DNA from: Kudoa neothunni
Taxonomy: Eukaryota; Cnidaria
Assembly: GCA_964304625.1 (NCBI GenBank)
Contig: OZ199838.1
Location: 7,192,001 to 7,256,000 of the forward strand
Reading direction: 5' to 3'
DNA length: 64,000 nt
Position numbers and translations under genes: made by a program. Within the stretch, counting starts at the first letter, position 1; the number at the start of each line of letters is the position of its first letter. Shown here piece by piece: positions 49,364 through 61,800 of this stretch. Under the pieces are notes generated by a model. The model worked only from the letters and a program-made list of their open reading frames with translations. It searched no databases and was not told the origin of the DNA.

Positions 49364-50407
49364 TCACCATGCGAATTTGTACTAGTTAAAAATTGTCGGC
49401 GCATGCATTAGGTCTCATTTACATATTTATTAATTAAATGAAGATAAAAATTTTAATTAGCTATTTTTAAAAAATTCAAGATGATTCACCACTGTGATCA
49501 TATTTTTTGTTAATTTTTAAGATAATAGGTGGTTGCGTGCGCGTAGTTAGTTTCTTCTTGGTACATGGCCAGTCAAAATTGAAAATTTCTTTGAAAAATT
49601 ACATTGGGGATATTCGAATATTATCTTATATAGTCTGTTACTTTGAACTAAATGACTGCACAGTTCAAAGATATTAACATATAATTTATTTTTTATATGT
49701 TTTCCAGAATTTTCTTTCTATTTTTAATGTATAGATATTATTTATTTCTTACAGATTTACAGTTTTTATTTTGCAATCTTATAAATATTTAAATCATCAG
49801 TTTAATGTTAATACTTATATTTATTGAAAAAAGTATCTAAATTAAATTATAAGGAAAACTCTTCATGAGAAATTTTAAAAACAACACAAGCTGCAAAATA
49901 TGAGAATTAACCATTACTCCTGATGAAGTATGTCATAAGTCGTGAATGATGATAAGATTTGTAAGCGTATTTTAGATATTTATTATTCGTGGAAACTCAA
50001 AAAGACATATTAAAAAATTACAAGGATTTACTTTTGATTTTTGAAGAAAACCATCCCAAATTATTTTGGAAGCGTTTTGGGTTTATAACTGCTTTAATGT
50101 TTTAGCCGGGTTATTATTTCATATACGTTTTTAAAAAACAAAATTGAGAACACAACAAACGTTTTATTGTTCAACTTTCCAAGCTATAATAATTTTCTTC
50201 GCATAAAATTTCCTCATTTGAGAAGGAATTGATAAATATTTCACGTTTAATTAAATAATTATTTTGTCATTTTTCAAAGTTATTTGAAGAATTTTCGATT
50301 GCATCAAAAAATTAGATAATACACTTATATTAATTCTTAGTATTTCTCAGTGGCTATTCTTGAATTAAATTTTAATATGTAACTATTCTTGTCTTACGAT
50401 TTTGTAT
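49364..50407. other. Intergenic, nothing recognised
   Basis: AT-rich sequence between RINT1 and a truncated hAT end. No gene, RNA or repeat is supported. Confidence 0.5.
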
Positions 50408-50470
50408 CAGGGGTCGGCGACGGCCGGGCCGGGAGCTTTCCTCATCCGACCAGCGGGAGAGGGATTCCTG
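50408..50470 (+). mobile_element. Solitary hAT-type end
   Basis: CAGGGGTCGGCGACGGCCGG starts at 50408. It is GC-rich against its surroundings and related to the end at 62369 (both have CAGGGGTCGG and a downstream ATCCGACC). No opposite end or transposase was found, so it is a truncated non-autonomous copy. Its exact right limit is unknown. Confidence 0.5.
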
Positions 50471-51378
50471 ATAAAGTTCAATTTTTTTATCAGATACTAC
50501 TTGTATAATTTACCCTATTTTTATGAACGATCTTTCCAGTACATGAAGCTAAATCGAAAAATAAACGAAGTTATCAAATATTATCTCCCCTTTTCTAAAC
50601 ATAATGTGTGAGAAACAAATTAAAGATTAGATTATTCCCCCAAACGACCTACTTATTTTTACTAATGGTATGGTATTAGTCTTGCTGTAACGAATGGAAA
50701 CCTTTAATTATTGTTCTTTACGATTTTGAACCATCATAAATATACACAACCAAGGAAATTTTGAAATAAAAAAATGTCGAACGTTCGTAATGTTTTTCTT
50801 GCATTTCAAGGAAAATGTATAATTTATAAATTTGCTAAGACAATTCTATAATGTAATATGAAAGATCCATTACGGCTAATGGATTTATAAATAATTTGGT
50901 CACCCAGTTTAGCATGACTATTCGGCCCGACAATCCAATCAGTTTGCCGACACCTATTTTGTATAATAAACTTTAAATATTGCAGAATATCCCAAATTAT
51001 TAATATTCTCATAATAAAAGAGGAAACTATTGTTAATTTATTGATTTAAAATCGTTAAAGTGCATTTTAGTCATATCCTACCTAGTTAAACTTATTTTTA
51101 TCGCTATTAACCAATCAATCCGTTACATAATGAAAGTAAATACATTCATAAGACAAGTATACATTATTTTAATTGAATGTTAATTTAAATATATTCCAAA
51201 AAAGTTTGCAATTTGATCGTGAAATGACCCGTCACGTTTTATTTCCCACGCACGCGCACGAATCACCACATCATTTCTCATTGCTCCTTTTCCACAATAA
51301 ACATTTCAACCATTTATATAAAGTGAAAATCTTTTATTAAATGAATTAGTCGATAGGTGAGATGAGGAAATCACGATA
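50471..51378. other. Intergenic stretch upstream of KRR1
   Basis: No supported gene. It contains the KRR1 promoter region; no distinct core element stands out. Confidence 0.5.
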
Positions 51379-52579
51379 ATGCGTCGATCCCGATATAGTC
51401 ACGTGATCGACGTTAGTATGGAAACCAATGAGGAGGATCATCCACAAGAATCAACCATTGACAGATGGGCTGTTGTTCCAATCACACAGGAGGATAATCC
51501 TCATGGTGTATTGGAAGAGAGTACATTCAGTATACTTTTCCCCAAATACAGGGAAGGGTTTTTTAAAGAAATTTGGCCATATTTGACCAAAAAAATGAAT
51601 GAATATGTAATATTATATCGTGGTTGATGGAATAATGGTATTTATCTAGAATTTAAACGCCAAACTTGACGTGATTGAAGGCACTGTATCAGTTTCAAAC
51701 ACCAAGAAAACATGGGATCCATTTATTATTATCAAAGCTAGAGACATGCTTAAAATGATGGCTCGAAGTGTGCCCTATAATAAAGTGATTGCAAATTTGA
51801 GAATCTTTAAAATTTATTGAGATTTTATTTTAGGCTGTTAGAATATTAGAAGATAACGTTTTCAGTGAGGTTATTCAGGTGAAAAATTTGGCGTCCAATA
51901 CTGAACGTTTTATTCGAAGACGATCTCGTTTAATTGGAAACAATGGGACAACTATACAAGTAAATATAGAGTTGAGTTTAGTCGTTGTGGTAGCAAATTG
52001 TGTAGGCATTAGAACTTCTTACCGAATGCTATATTAAAGTTCAAGGTGGAACTGTCACTGTAATTGGACCGTATAAAGGTATAAAAGCCGTTAGAAAAGT
52101 GGTTGAAGATACTTTCTTTAATGTGCATCCAATCTACAACATAAAAGCTTTGATGGTGAGGAAAGAGTTGCTAAAAGATGAGAAATTAATTCACGAAGAT
52201 TGGACTCGTTTTATACCCACTTACAAAGGGCGCCATATTGAACAAGAAAAACCAAAACAAAAGATCAAAAAGAAGAAAAAGGAATACACACCATTCCCAC
52301 CTGCTCCAGTTGAGAGCAAAGTATTATTGGATGTTGAATAATTCTGGCACAGTTGACGGTTTTCAATTTTAGATTGATAAAGAATTGGCATCTGGAGAAT
52401 ATTTCATGAAGGCTCATGAGAAAAAAATCACAAAAGAACTAAAAAGGCGAGAAGCTCAACCATCTAAGATGATTAAGAAAAGTGCTGAGCGTTCGAAACG
52501 ATATCAACCACCAACTTCTAGAAACGAAGTGTTGGCTAATGTTAAATCTGAGGCCAACCACGCTAATGCTTCTAAATAA
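51379..52579 (+). CDS. KRR1: KRR1, small-subunit processome component
   Basis: KRR1 is a nucleolar KH-domain protein needed for 18S rRNA processing and 40S assembly. Five exons: 51379-51606, 51650-51784, 51834-51959, 52006-52320 and 52373-52579, giving 336 residues with all junctions GT-AG and in phase (introns 43-52 bp). Family blocks are clear. [19 protein letters not shown] gives way to [18 protein letters not shown]. The KH region (residues about 140-205) reads [15 protein letters not shown], then [46 protein letters not shown] and [11 protein letters not shown] follow. A basic Lys-rich tail follows. Length is slightly below the human protein (381), mainly from a shorter C-terminus. AATAAA overlaps the stop region. 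Confidence 0.97.
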
Positions 52580-53070
52580 ATGTAAATACGACAAACCGCC
52601 TGGAAAACCTATAAATAAATTGCATGTAGTTAGCTTTGGCAATTCTTATAATTATGTTTTGTATGATGGTGTTTTTTGCCGATATCAAATTATTTTATGA
52701 CCTAGTTTGTAATTTTTATAACACCCCTCCTTTAATTGTTAGTGTCGATATGCTAGAGTCATTTGATTCGTGTTTATACAAAATTTAAATCGGTGAATAT
52801 TTGTTATGCGAGGGAAGTTGGCTATTATTCTACCCCTCAAGCCCTAGTAATATTATCGCTAAATTTCATTAGAGCAATTTAGATTGTTTTTTCTCTATAT
52901 AAATGTTAGGGTATAAAATTAGATAATTAGAATGAGATTTCAATAGAATTGAAAGGTCCGCATTATTTCCAACTAGTAATAGATGATATAAATATTTAAA
53001 TCAACATGTCTAAAGCGTAACAAATGCGTTTTTTTAATCTCAATTATCAATCAAACTTTATTATCTATTA
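52580..53070. other. Intergenic spacer
   Basis: The 3' flank of KRR1 and AT-rich sequence. No feature is recognised. Confidence 0.5.
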
Positions 53071-54044
53071 GAATGCGACGTAGGATGTGGTGCGAATCTC
53101 GTAATTTGGCCCTAATTCCGGAGGTTATAAGTTTTTATTCCCAGCTGGTTAACACAATTTCATTTGCATTTTTCATCTTTACTCTGTAATAAGAGCTATA
53201 ATTAGAATGGCTGTAAACCATTATTAGTGATAGCATTTGCAATAATAGTTCAGTTCAATGAGCATGGGTTTTCTTAGACGTTCAAATTGTCGAAGACTTA
53301 TTAGGAATAAAATGGTTGCAGGCATCACAAATATATTCCCGTCGAAGATGAAGGGTTAGGATTTGACGTGGTGGTTTTCTTTAAGAAAAGGACGTTTAGC
53401 GGGTTAGATTTCCTAATTGCCGTAGAAACATGAGGCGAGTGGTTACAGGAAATTCACTGCGGCGCCCAAGGCGTTCACAGAATGGGTCTGGTTGGTCAGG
53501 ACTCCATAGCTTAATAAGCTGCGTAAGTCGTTATTCTTTGTGTTTGAAATAAAACCAAATTAGGTTTGTACGCTTAAGAAGCACTAAACATTAGTCGCAC
53601 AACATACGTTTGATGAAGCGAAGTTCACTTTTCATTTTAAAGGTCCAAAAGAATAACCATGAGAAATAAATAACATCAAGATTACAAAAATATTTATTTG
53701 TTTTAAATAAAGGTTTGATTATAAATTAATCCTAAGATGTCTGTTTAAATATGCTTTTTTTACTTTTTTTCAATTATTTAATATAACAATTTAATTAGAA
53801 CTAAATTTTAGCTTAAATTAATTAACAATTTTTTCGAATATCTATATTTCTGCTTTATATGTATATCTAATTAAACGATGTTCACAGGAGACATTGGATG
53901 AAAGAATGCTACGCGTACAAGTATGTTAAGTCAAAGGGTTAGGCGTCCACAACAAACGGAGAAGAAAAGGCAACATATGAGAGAAGAAAATGTGTTTCCT
54001 TCAACATCGCGGTGTCCTTCCGACCCTGTTTTTGTGGAAACTTG
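53071..54044 (+). CDS. Possible gene for an arginine-rich protein
   Basis: Four short coding-like segments lie in a stretch that is less AT-rich than its flanks. Segment 1, MRRRMWCESRNLALIPE (about 53073-53123), follows an acceptor and ends at a GT donor. Segment 2, FSSMSMGFLRRSNCRRLIRN (about 53252-53317), is in phase with it. Segment 3, FPNCRRNMRRVVTGNSLRRP and on to SGLHSLISC (about 53409-53523), ends at GTAAGT. Segment 4, SMLSQRVRRPQQTEKKRQHM (about 53921-54044), ends in a stop after FVET. The join between segments 2 and 3 is not clean. High arginine suggests nucleic-acid binding. No family is recognised and a non-coding RNA is an alternative. Confidence 0.3.
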
Positions 54045-55185
54045 ATTCAATTAGCGTAGCATATTTTCTTTCTCTTTACTTTCCTTTGTTTTCTCCTTGT
54101 TGGGCACGTCTGATCTAATTATTTATTGTTACTATTACGTGTAGTCGTTCTTCTTACGTGTGTCTTTGTGGCTTGTTTTTAATCTTTTTGTTTAACGCTA
54201 TTTACACTTTTATGTTATTATTCAATGTTGTTGTTATTATAATTTTTTGCTTTTTGTCTATCTTTATTCTAATGAAATTTTTTCGTCTAAAAACTAAAAT
54301 ATTGAGCCTCTGTAAACTGTTTTTATAACCAAGAGTAAAGCTCGGTATTAATGATATCTATCATATATGTAAAGTTTTTGTGTCCTTAGGTGTGTGTACA
54401 TTTAATATTTTCATCAATAAGACTGCATCATATTGTTAGAAATAAACTAATGTTTTTAAACTCTGAATTAGCTTTTGTGCTATTTAAATAGTGGATATTT
54501 CGTGGTATATCATATGTAAAATTCCTAGAAATTGATTAAAACGCTACGAAATAAGATTGTGCCCGGTTGTTAATCTATCACATCCGATTTTTTTGTGTAA
54601 TCTTTGTGCTACTTATCTAAGCACATTTAATTTACTTTGAACTCTAAAAGACCATAGGCTACGCCAGTCTTTAGCCTACCTGAGCCGGGTAAGGAAGCCT
54701 CTGCGAAGCGGGGCTTATGCGCTAGTATTTGATAAATGAGATTTAAATTATTATCCATAGAAATTAAAAATTCCAATATATAAGCTCAAATATTGTATTT
54801 TTATGGTGTTTTTTCTTTTATAACTGCTTTAATAATAAATTACGTGAGCAATTTTGTCCAAATATCACATCTTATGATCCTCCAATATTATATTTAACTT
54901 ACTTGTCCATTAAACTCAAAAAATCAGCGATTTAAGTAAAATTTTTAATATTTTGTAGTCCCAAGATACATTTTATTAAAAATTAAAATAAATCCAAATT
55001 ATATTTGGCAGCTAATTATACTGAACCACCCAATCTGTACAAATCCAATCAATCTCATAGAATATTTGGCAAATACTAACGACAAAGAACACAATGAAGT
55101 GTTTGTGTCTTAAGTGAGCATATATAAATTCAAACAAATGCAGGAAATGTTAAACCCACCAAAACACAGTTTAGTTAGAAGTCAA
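54045..55185. other. Intergenic, with a hairpin-rich GC patch
   Basis: No gene is seen. At about 54650-54725 two hairpins follow each other: TAGGCTA pairs with TAGCCTA, and AAGCC...GGGGCTT flank a small loop. The second is followed about 6 bases later by CTAG. This faintly recalls a Helitron 3' end, but no 5' end or helicase is present. Confidence 0.3.
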
Positions 55186-55624
55186 TTAGACACGGAAAAG
55201 TTTTCCACTGTCAAGAGCCGCCTCCCAACGTTCAATCTAAAAAAAGTTCATATAAAATGACACTCTAGCGTATAAGTTACTCTTGAAGGAGAACAAACCA
55301 GAGGGACACGTTTTACATAGTAGTCACATACTGTGCCAGGTTTTTCGCCATGTTTTCTAAGGCATTTCAGTTTATCGATGAACATTTGATAGCAACGACC
55401 ATCTCCTCTTCTCGAGGGGAATCTAGGATCAGCAAACAAATACAGTTCATCCTCATCAACACGATCTTTTTTATGATCTTGAACATAGCGATAGATAGCG
55501 GGCTAAACAATCATTCTATTAACATTCATGGCCCAACTCATAATTATACAAAAGGTCTTCTAAATTCCTTGTTTGGAAAATTTCTGACGAATTTATCAGC
55601 TCTAGGTAGGTCTTCTGGATCCAT
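55186..55624 (-). CDS. COX6B1: Cytochrome c oxidase subunit 6B
   Basis: This is the intermembrane-space subunit of respiratory complex IV that links the two monomers; it is imported and oxidised by the MIA40 pathway. Exons on the minus strand: 55624-55550, 55502-55281 and 55236-55186, with introns of 47 and 44 bp, giving 115 residues. The twin-cysteine signature is complete (C62-x9-C72 and C84-x10-C95). FADPRFPSRRGDGRCYQMF matches the human FDSRFPNQNQTRNCWQNY region, and IERWEAALDSGKLF is the typical C-terminal helix. The N-terminus is about 25 residues longer than in human COX6B1. It is divergent from API5, with 79 bp between start codons. Confidence 0.93.
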
Positions 55625-55703
55625 CTAGGCGACAGGCTTAAGTAGTTTGAAAATCGTACTGATTCGTACAATTTTATATCCCCGATAGTCAACGAAGGGA
55701 ATA
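55625..55703. promoter_or_regulatory. COX6B / API5 bidirectional promoter
   Basis: Only 79 bp separate the two divergent start codons, so the genes must share a bidirectional promoter (or have overlapping transcript starts). No TATA box is evident. Confidence 0.6.
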
Positions 55704-58449
55704 ATGACTTCTATAGAGCAGTTGTATCATTGTTATAACGTATTGTCACAAGCGAAAGAGGATGCTGGAAAAGTAATCTCTAATTTATCTGCTTTAAATA
55801 TAGCATTGTTCAAGCATACTGATGAGTTTGTGACAATCATGAAAGGCGCTACCGGCGAAACCAGCTCGAAAATGTTGACTCTTCAATTTTTGCCCAAATT
55901 TTCCAAATACTTCCCTCAGTTGTTAACTCAAGCTTTCGAATATCAACTTGATCTCTGTGAGGATAATGACATTAATGTATGAAATTTTTTTCAAAGTCTA
56001 ATTGTTATCATTTTGTTTATATCACATCATTCCACTCTAGGTGAGACGCCAAAGTGTCAAACATTTATTGGAATACGCCAAAATTGATGAAAAGTTGTTT
56101 CTAAAGGTGGCTGATATTTTTATTCAATTGTGTTGCATAGGTAATCCATAATTTGGTTAAGTTTGATGTTTTAATTAGATAATTCAATATTTACAAACAT
56201 CTGGTTTATTTGACCTATAATATAGTTTTCGATTATTTCGATTTTGGCATTTGGTTTAATTAATGAGAACATTTATTCTCATTCTAATTATATAAATACG
56301 ATTAATGATTGCCATTCTCACTTTGCTCTACTATGCCTACATCCAACATTATTATTATGTCTATTTAAATACGGTTGGATTAATAACAAACCTCAATCCT
56401 AATTGAGATTCTAAATTTTTATTATCATTCAAAGTGAAACGTTCATTTTGTTTATGTCTTGATTGTGATTAGATGATAATATCGTACGTGACTGCGCCCA
56501 GAAAAATATCGAAACTCTACTATCGCTGGATTCTTTGAGTAGTTTTGAATTTGTTTTGTTTATAATACTGAGAAATCTATTTGTTTTTTCTTTTAGAAGT
56601 GGCTACTGCTGCTATAACTCACTTGGAAGAAACAGGAGAAGCTTCCGTTTTTGTTGCTGTCGATACATTACTGAGAATATTTACTCGAAATCCCCCATTA
56701 ACTGGTAACGAGGAAGAAATTTCCAATTTAAAAGTCAAATTGAATGAACTTCTTAACAATTGTATGAATAACTTACACATTAAAATACCCCTGGACAATT
56801 CCACCAATGTTAATCATTACAATAATTTGATGATTTCATTTCTCATTCTACTAAACCCTTCAACAACCAAATTGATCACTCCAGCAATCTATGTACAAAA
56901 GGTTGTATCTTCCATGTCTATAGTTACAGATCATGTAAAAAAAGTATTTCATTCGAGATTTTGACATTTTTCAAGCTTATGAATTCCAATAATTTGCTGG
57001 ATTTGATTAAAATGTACAAATTGGTTGAGCCATATTTACTGGTAAAATAATTTGATTGTTGGTTTTAAATGATGATTCATCTGTTAGGTTGATCACACAT
57101 TAGTGAATATGTTTGTATTAGATTACGTCCGTTTGAAACTATTTCCTCTTCTTCCTAAAATAAGTCAATCACTCCAGTTGGGCAATTCTACAGAAAATCA
57201 AATGTTCAGAGTCCTATATGTGATATATATCCAGGAAATTGTTAAACTGCTTTCATATCTGCCTATATCAGAAGTTAGTGGATGTGTGCCATTGTTTTTC
57301 AATCTACTTTCAGTATGTGATAAGTTTTTAAATATTAGATGGGGTGGATAATTTTTGTGTAGAATGTTTTGCCTACATCAGATAAATTTGATCCACAGAA
57401 CAACTCCTATACCAGTGACGTTTTGATTGATAGTGAGACGCTGGGGTGTTATCTTCTAGGTTTCTATTACGTTCTGTATAAAGTACATCTACTTTAGTCT
57501 GTGACAACTTTTACGGCCTACACTAAAGCTGACATCGCATATAGATTCCAACAGTTGATGATACCTTTCAGATTACTTTGGGTGATTTACGATCTAGACT
57601 TGGCATGTTTTTGCGAGTTATTAATTCCGCATCCCACAAGTGTCTTATGGGTTCGTTGACAACCATACCGAAAGTTGAGTCAAACGACTCGACTTCCGCT
57701 TCAAGCACTGTTAGCAATCCCACTGAAGGCAATGCTGCTGTTGTAAAACCAATGGAAACCAGATCAAAACATCCTCAAATCACACCACCGTCGTCACCTA
57801 GTCCTGAAAGAAATAAATCAAGAACCATATGGCATTCTACCAATCGTTCTGTTCAAAATAAACCATCAGCTCAATTCTATGCCCCACCCTACAAACGAGT
57901 GTCAAAACATATAACATCGAGTGAACCCCAATACAGTTTGAATTCGATAAAACAATTGGCCAAAGTTTTTCCATTCGACTTCCCCTATGTTTTTCTAATC
58001 AACAACGAATTGTTTAGGCGCTGATTGATGAACCGATTTCCAAAAATGTATCTTTGATTCCCTATTGGAAATCCAATGTATGTTGCCCGTATGTATAGTT
58101 TGGTTGAATTGTGCTGTAGAAATTTTTGTTGGACGTTCGAACCAGTATTTCTAACTGCTTGGCTGATAGTCAGAAATGTAGAGCTACCACTTGCCAAGCT
58201 ATATTCAAGGTAGTTGAAGGTATGAACAATACTTTCGAGCTTGTGGTGGCCGGATCAGGGTCATCTCACACTGGGCTTGTTTCAAACAATCACGCCAATA
58301 GTGGCTCAAACAACTTTTCTTTGAAGAGACAGATCCGAAACAAACGAGGAATTGAAAAAGTCCCCTCCGATGAAACCAACCCTAAATCACAACTCGCTCC
58401 GAAGAAAAGGGCTGCAAAGACCGCTAGAGGTCGGGGACGAAGAAGATAA
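55704..58449 (+). CDS. API5: API5 (AAC-11) apoptosis-inhibitor-type repeat protein
   Basis: API5 is a nuclear all-helical HEAT/ARM-repeat protein that restrains apoptosis and binds Acinus. Ten exons: 55704-55976, 56041-56140, 56473-56538, 56597-56934, 56976-57041, 57088-57312, 57363-57482, 57545-57964, 58018-58077 and 58120-58449, all GT-AG and in phase, giving 665 residues. The first 125 residues follow the family closely: LYHCYNVLSQAKEDAGK, LQFLPKFSKYFPQLL, YQLDLCEDNDINVRRQSVKH and KVADIFIQL. The middle is divergent but helical. The C-terminal third is a low-complexity basic tail (TPPSSPSPERNKSR, APKKRAAKTARGRGRRR), about 140 residues beyond the usual length. AATAAA is at 58725-58730. Confidence 0.8.
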
Positions 58450-61133
58450 TAACTAGAAACAATTTCTTTCATTTTTTGATATTGTCTATTTAAAACTGAT
58501 GTTATTGCTGTGATGTCCTACTTATTGCGTCACGAACGATGAAGTGCTAAGCGTGTTTTCGTACTGCATATTTTGTCATTATTTTTTTCATCCTCTAAAA
58601 TTATCAACTCTTAATGACTTAAATTACGGAAATCTCATTTTTTACATGATAAATATCAAAACAACGATAAAATTATACAGTAACTTATGGGTCTTGCGCG
58701 GTCATAAGTTGTATGTAATATCGCAATAAAACATAAGTGAATCAATATCTTAAAAATTTAACTTATAAAATTTATAATATTGGTGACATATTATTTCGAG
58801 TTGAATTTAGAAAAATTAATATTAATCTTTAATGTGTCCTTTACCCGAATAGAATCAGAATGGTTTGAACTTATTCTTGTCTCATTTAGAATAGTTTAAT
58901 TCTTTTTTGATTAACCCTGATGTAATTTTGATTAATTTTGTATTTACGGTCAACAACGGTTACTGTGTAGGTGGATATTGCGCACTTTTCGTTGTGTGTC
59001 ATTATTTTATCGTTTTGTAAAGTTCAATTCTATCATATAAGTCCTATAAGCTATTAAGGAAACATTTTAAATTATTTATTTAAGAATTTTTTTATAAATG
59101 CTAGAAAATGGATATTGCGCATTAATTTTAGTCATCATTAAATTTAACAATATCCCGAAATCAAAGTGTATAATCATTATGTTGTAATTTTTACGCTAAA
59201 TGAGTTTAACGAAATTAAACGTTGATTTCAACGTCTTTCTATTTTTATATTAATAAAAATTATTTTGGGTTAATTTATTAAATAACAAAAATTGAACTAA
59301 TAGTCAATGAGGAAAAGCGGAAATATTTTTATAACTATAAATTTTATCCACGTGTACAAATTTATTAGTACTTTGGTTTCCTTACAGGATTACATGTTGT
59401 TATTTTAATCTGAGTAGATTCATTGGTTTTAAACTATAATTGTTTGTCATTGTACGTAAACCAAAAAAATATAATGATAACACATGAATGTATGCTTTTA
59501 CTATTAGATTGTTTTAGGGTTAAATTAACTCCATTTTATTGCATAAAAAAGATAATAATAAAAATACAGAATAAATTTCTACATTAGAGCAGAGTTTTAA
59601 TTGCTGATTAAATTAAACAATATTTTTGCGGAAATGTAGAAAATATTTTTATTTTATTTAATGTTATTCATGTAACTCCGACAAACGGATAATGTTAACA
59701 ATGTTGATGACATTTATATATTTAATATAGAAAACTGTGAGATATATTACTATATACAAATTGACTTCTTTGATGCATATATTTCTGAGAGCCTAATATC
59801 AACGATCAAATTGATGATAAATAAAATAATCATACTTTATATTAATTTCGAAACATTATTAGGTTTTGTTTTTATGTCTGCGCAATCTAACGGCTGTATG
59901 GAGCAGAATTTTTATTTTGTATTCCCTGAAATCCATGATACTTTATTTTATGTAACTCTTAATATAAAAGTTATCCCTGGAAATAAGTAATTTCGAAAAA
60001 GTTAATTAATTTATTATACATTTTATATTTTTTATTATAAATAACATATAGATTGATGCCATTATAATGTGGTAAACAACTGTTTAAAAAATCCGATGGT
60101 AGATATCTTTCAATATTAATTACATATCTTTTAAATTTAACTATCAAAAACCGCAAAAAAAAAATTATAAACTAAAACATCATTATTGATTATTGAAAAT
60201 TATGTTTAATTGTAAAAATTTTTTGAATATTGGAAACAAGCCCCTAATCATAAATGATAAGTATTACAAAGCGAATAATATATTGGAACAAATTGCATTT
60301 TTTGGATTTAATTATCATGTTTTTTTGCTTCACAATTAAAAATTAACATTTTTAAGCCCGTTTTTTATAAAAATATTTTATTACGTTTTTCAACTGTAAT
60401 AATATCTAATTGCATCATTGTTACAAAAATTTAAATGAATGTAAATATAACCGATTATATAAGATGAAATCATAAATTTCAAAATTAAATTAAACTTAAA
60501 ATAACAACTTCACTCAAAACACGCGTCCACCCCTGTACGTCATGGTTCTTATGTATATATTTTGCTTTTTTTATCCAACCAAGCCTTGGTAAATCCAAAT
60601 CTGTTTATGATTGAATTCCCGAAATTAGATTTAAGAGAAAAATTTATCGAAAATTAATTTAGAAGGAACAACTTTCTAGATACACAAAGACGATCAAGTT
60701 TTCCTTTAATTCTCAACTTTAAAGTTTTAATAAATCTAACAAGAGGGTTATATCATTATTAATCAGTTAAATCATGGAAACGTATGAAATTATAGAATCG
60801 GATTTTTATTCTTATAAGAATAATCCATGTATTTAAAATGAAAATTCTCAATATGGTGCAAATCAAAATGAAAATGACCACATCACGTATGTGTTATTCA
60901 TTGAGAAACCGAATAATACTATCTCAGAAATACGCTGACATATTATAAGACCCAAATGGAGTGAATGATTTCCACCCAGTGATGAACAGGATATCTAATA
61001 TTGTAAATTATATTTAGAAATGTATTTTTATAACAATTTTTCTGAAAATAAATGTCAATTAGTTCGATTTAAAGAAGATAATTGAGTTTTATATTTCATA
61101 CGCGCGCGATTAGATGGATATTGCTCATAGAAT
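58450..61133. other. Gene-poor AT-rich stretch
   Basis: After the API5 3' end there is no recognised gene, RNA or mobile element. Short frames are isolated and without motifs. Confidence 0.5.
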
Positions 61134-61141
61134 ATGTATTG

Positions 61142-61287
61142 CAGGGGTTCCCAACTGGGGGTGCCAACTTTGGTCTCAGGTGGTGCGAGATCCGATCAAA
61201 ATTGAAAATAATCTTTGATAAATTTTAAGTCAGTTTACCTTATCGTATGCAAAGGGATGCGAGTCCTGTTTCAGTTGGGAAGCGCTG
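61142..61287 (+). mobile_element. 146-bp hAT-type MITE
   Basis: Ends CAGGGGTTCCCAACTG (left) and complement of CAGCGCTTCCCAACTG (right), 14 of 16 matching. The perfect 8-bp duplication ATGTATTG lies at 61134-61141 and 61288-61295. No coding capacity. Confidence 0.85.
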
Positions 61288-61295
61288 ATGTATTG

Positions 61296-61800
61296 CGCAC
61301 TTTTTTGGAGAATGGCAAAAAGGTACGCAATAACCATTGTTGACTGTATACTCTTTATTTTCCGTTTATTAGCCCCGTACACGCGAAATTCTTTCCTAAT
61401 GAAGATTGGATTGTTGGATTATCTAGGACCGGCTACCGCTCCACTTTCGGAGCATAATATTAGGAGAATGAAATCTCCATTATGTCACCCGCTAGCGCGG
61501 CTTGCACATGTATTAACTTTACATTATTATTTAACCGCATTTAACTTAATATGGATTACCGCGAGTTTAATTTGACGCTGGATTTGTCGGAATAAGGAAC
61601 TAAAGATGTTAATTTTTTTACATCGATCAATTAAGTTAAATACAATTGAATACATTCTACTGAAAAAAGAAATATATATTAATTGCTTTCAAATTTTAAT
61701 GTGGTAGGGGGCTTTATTCAATGTTATAAACAATTTTAATTAAAAAAATCAATACTTTTAAAAAAGATGGGGCGCGATAGAAAAAGGGTTGGGAACACTG
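61296..61800 (-). mobile_element. Related hAT-type fragment
   Basis: The segment ends with the complement of CAGTGTTCCCAACCCTTTTT at 61800, the same type of terminus as the MITE just before it. A frame at 61288-61575 (FRLLAPYTRNSFLMKIGLLD) shows no transposase motif. It is probably a larger decayed relative whose other end is lost, or into which the MITE inserted; its left limit is uncertain. Confidence 0.4.

Noticed and set aside
54650-54725. Helitron 3' end (hairpin plus CTAG)
   Set aside because: Only a weak hairpin and a 4-base tail; no 5' terminus or Rep/helicase sequence.
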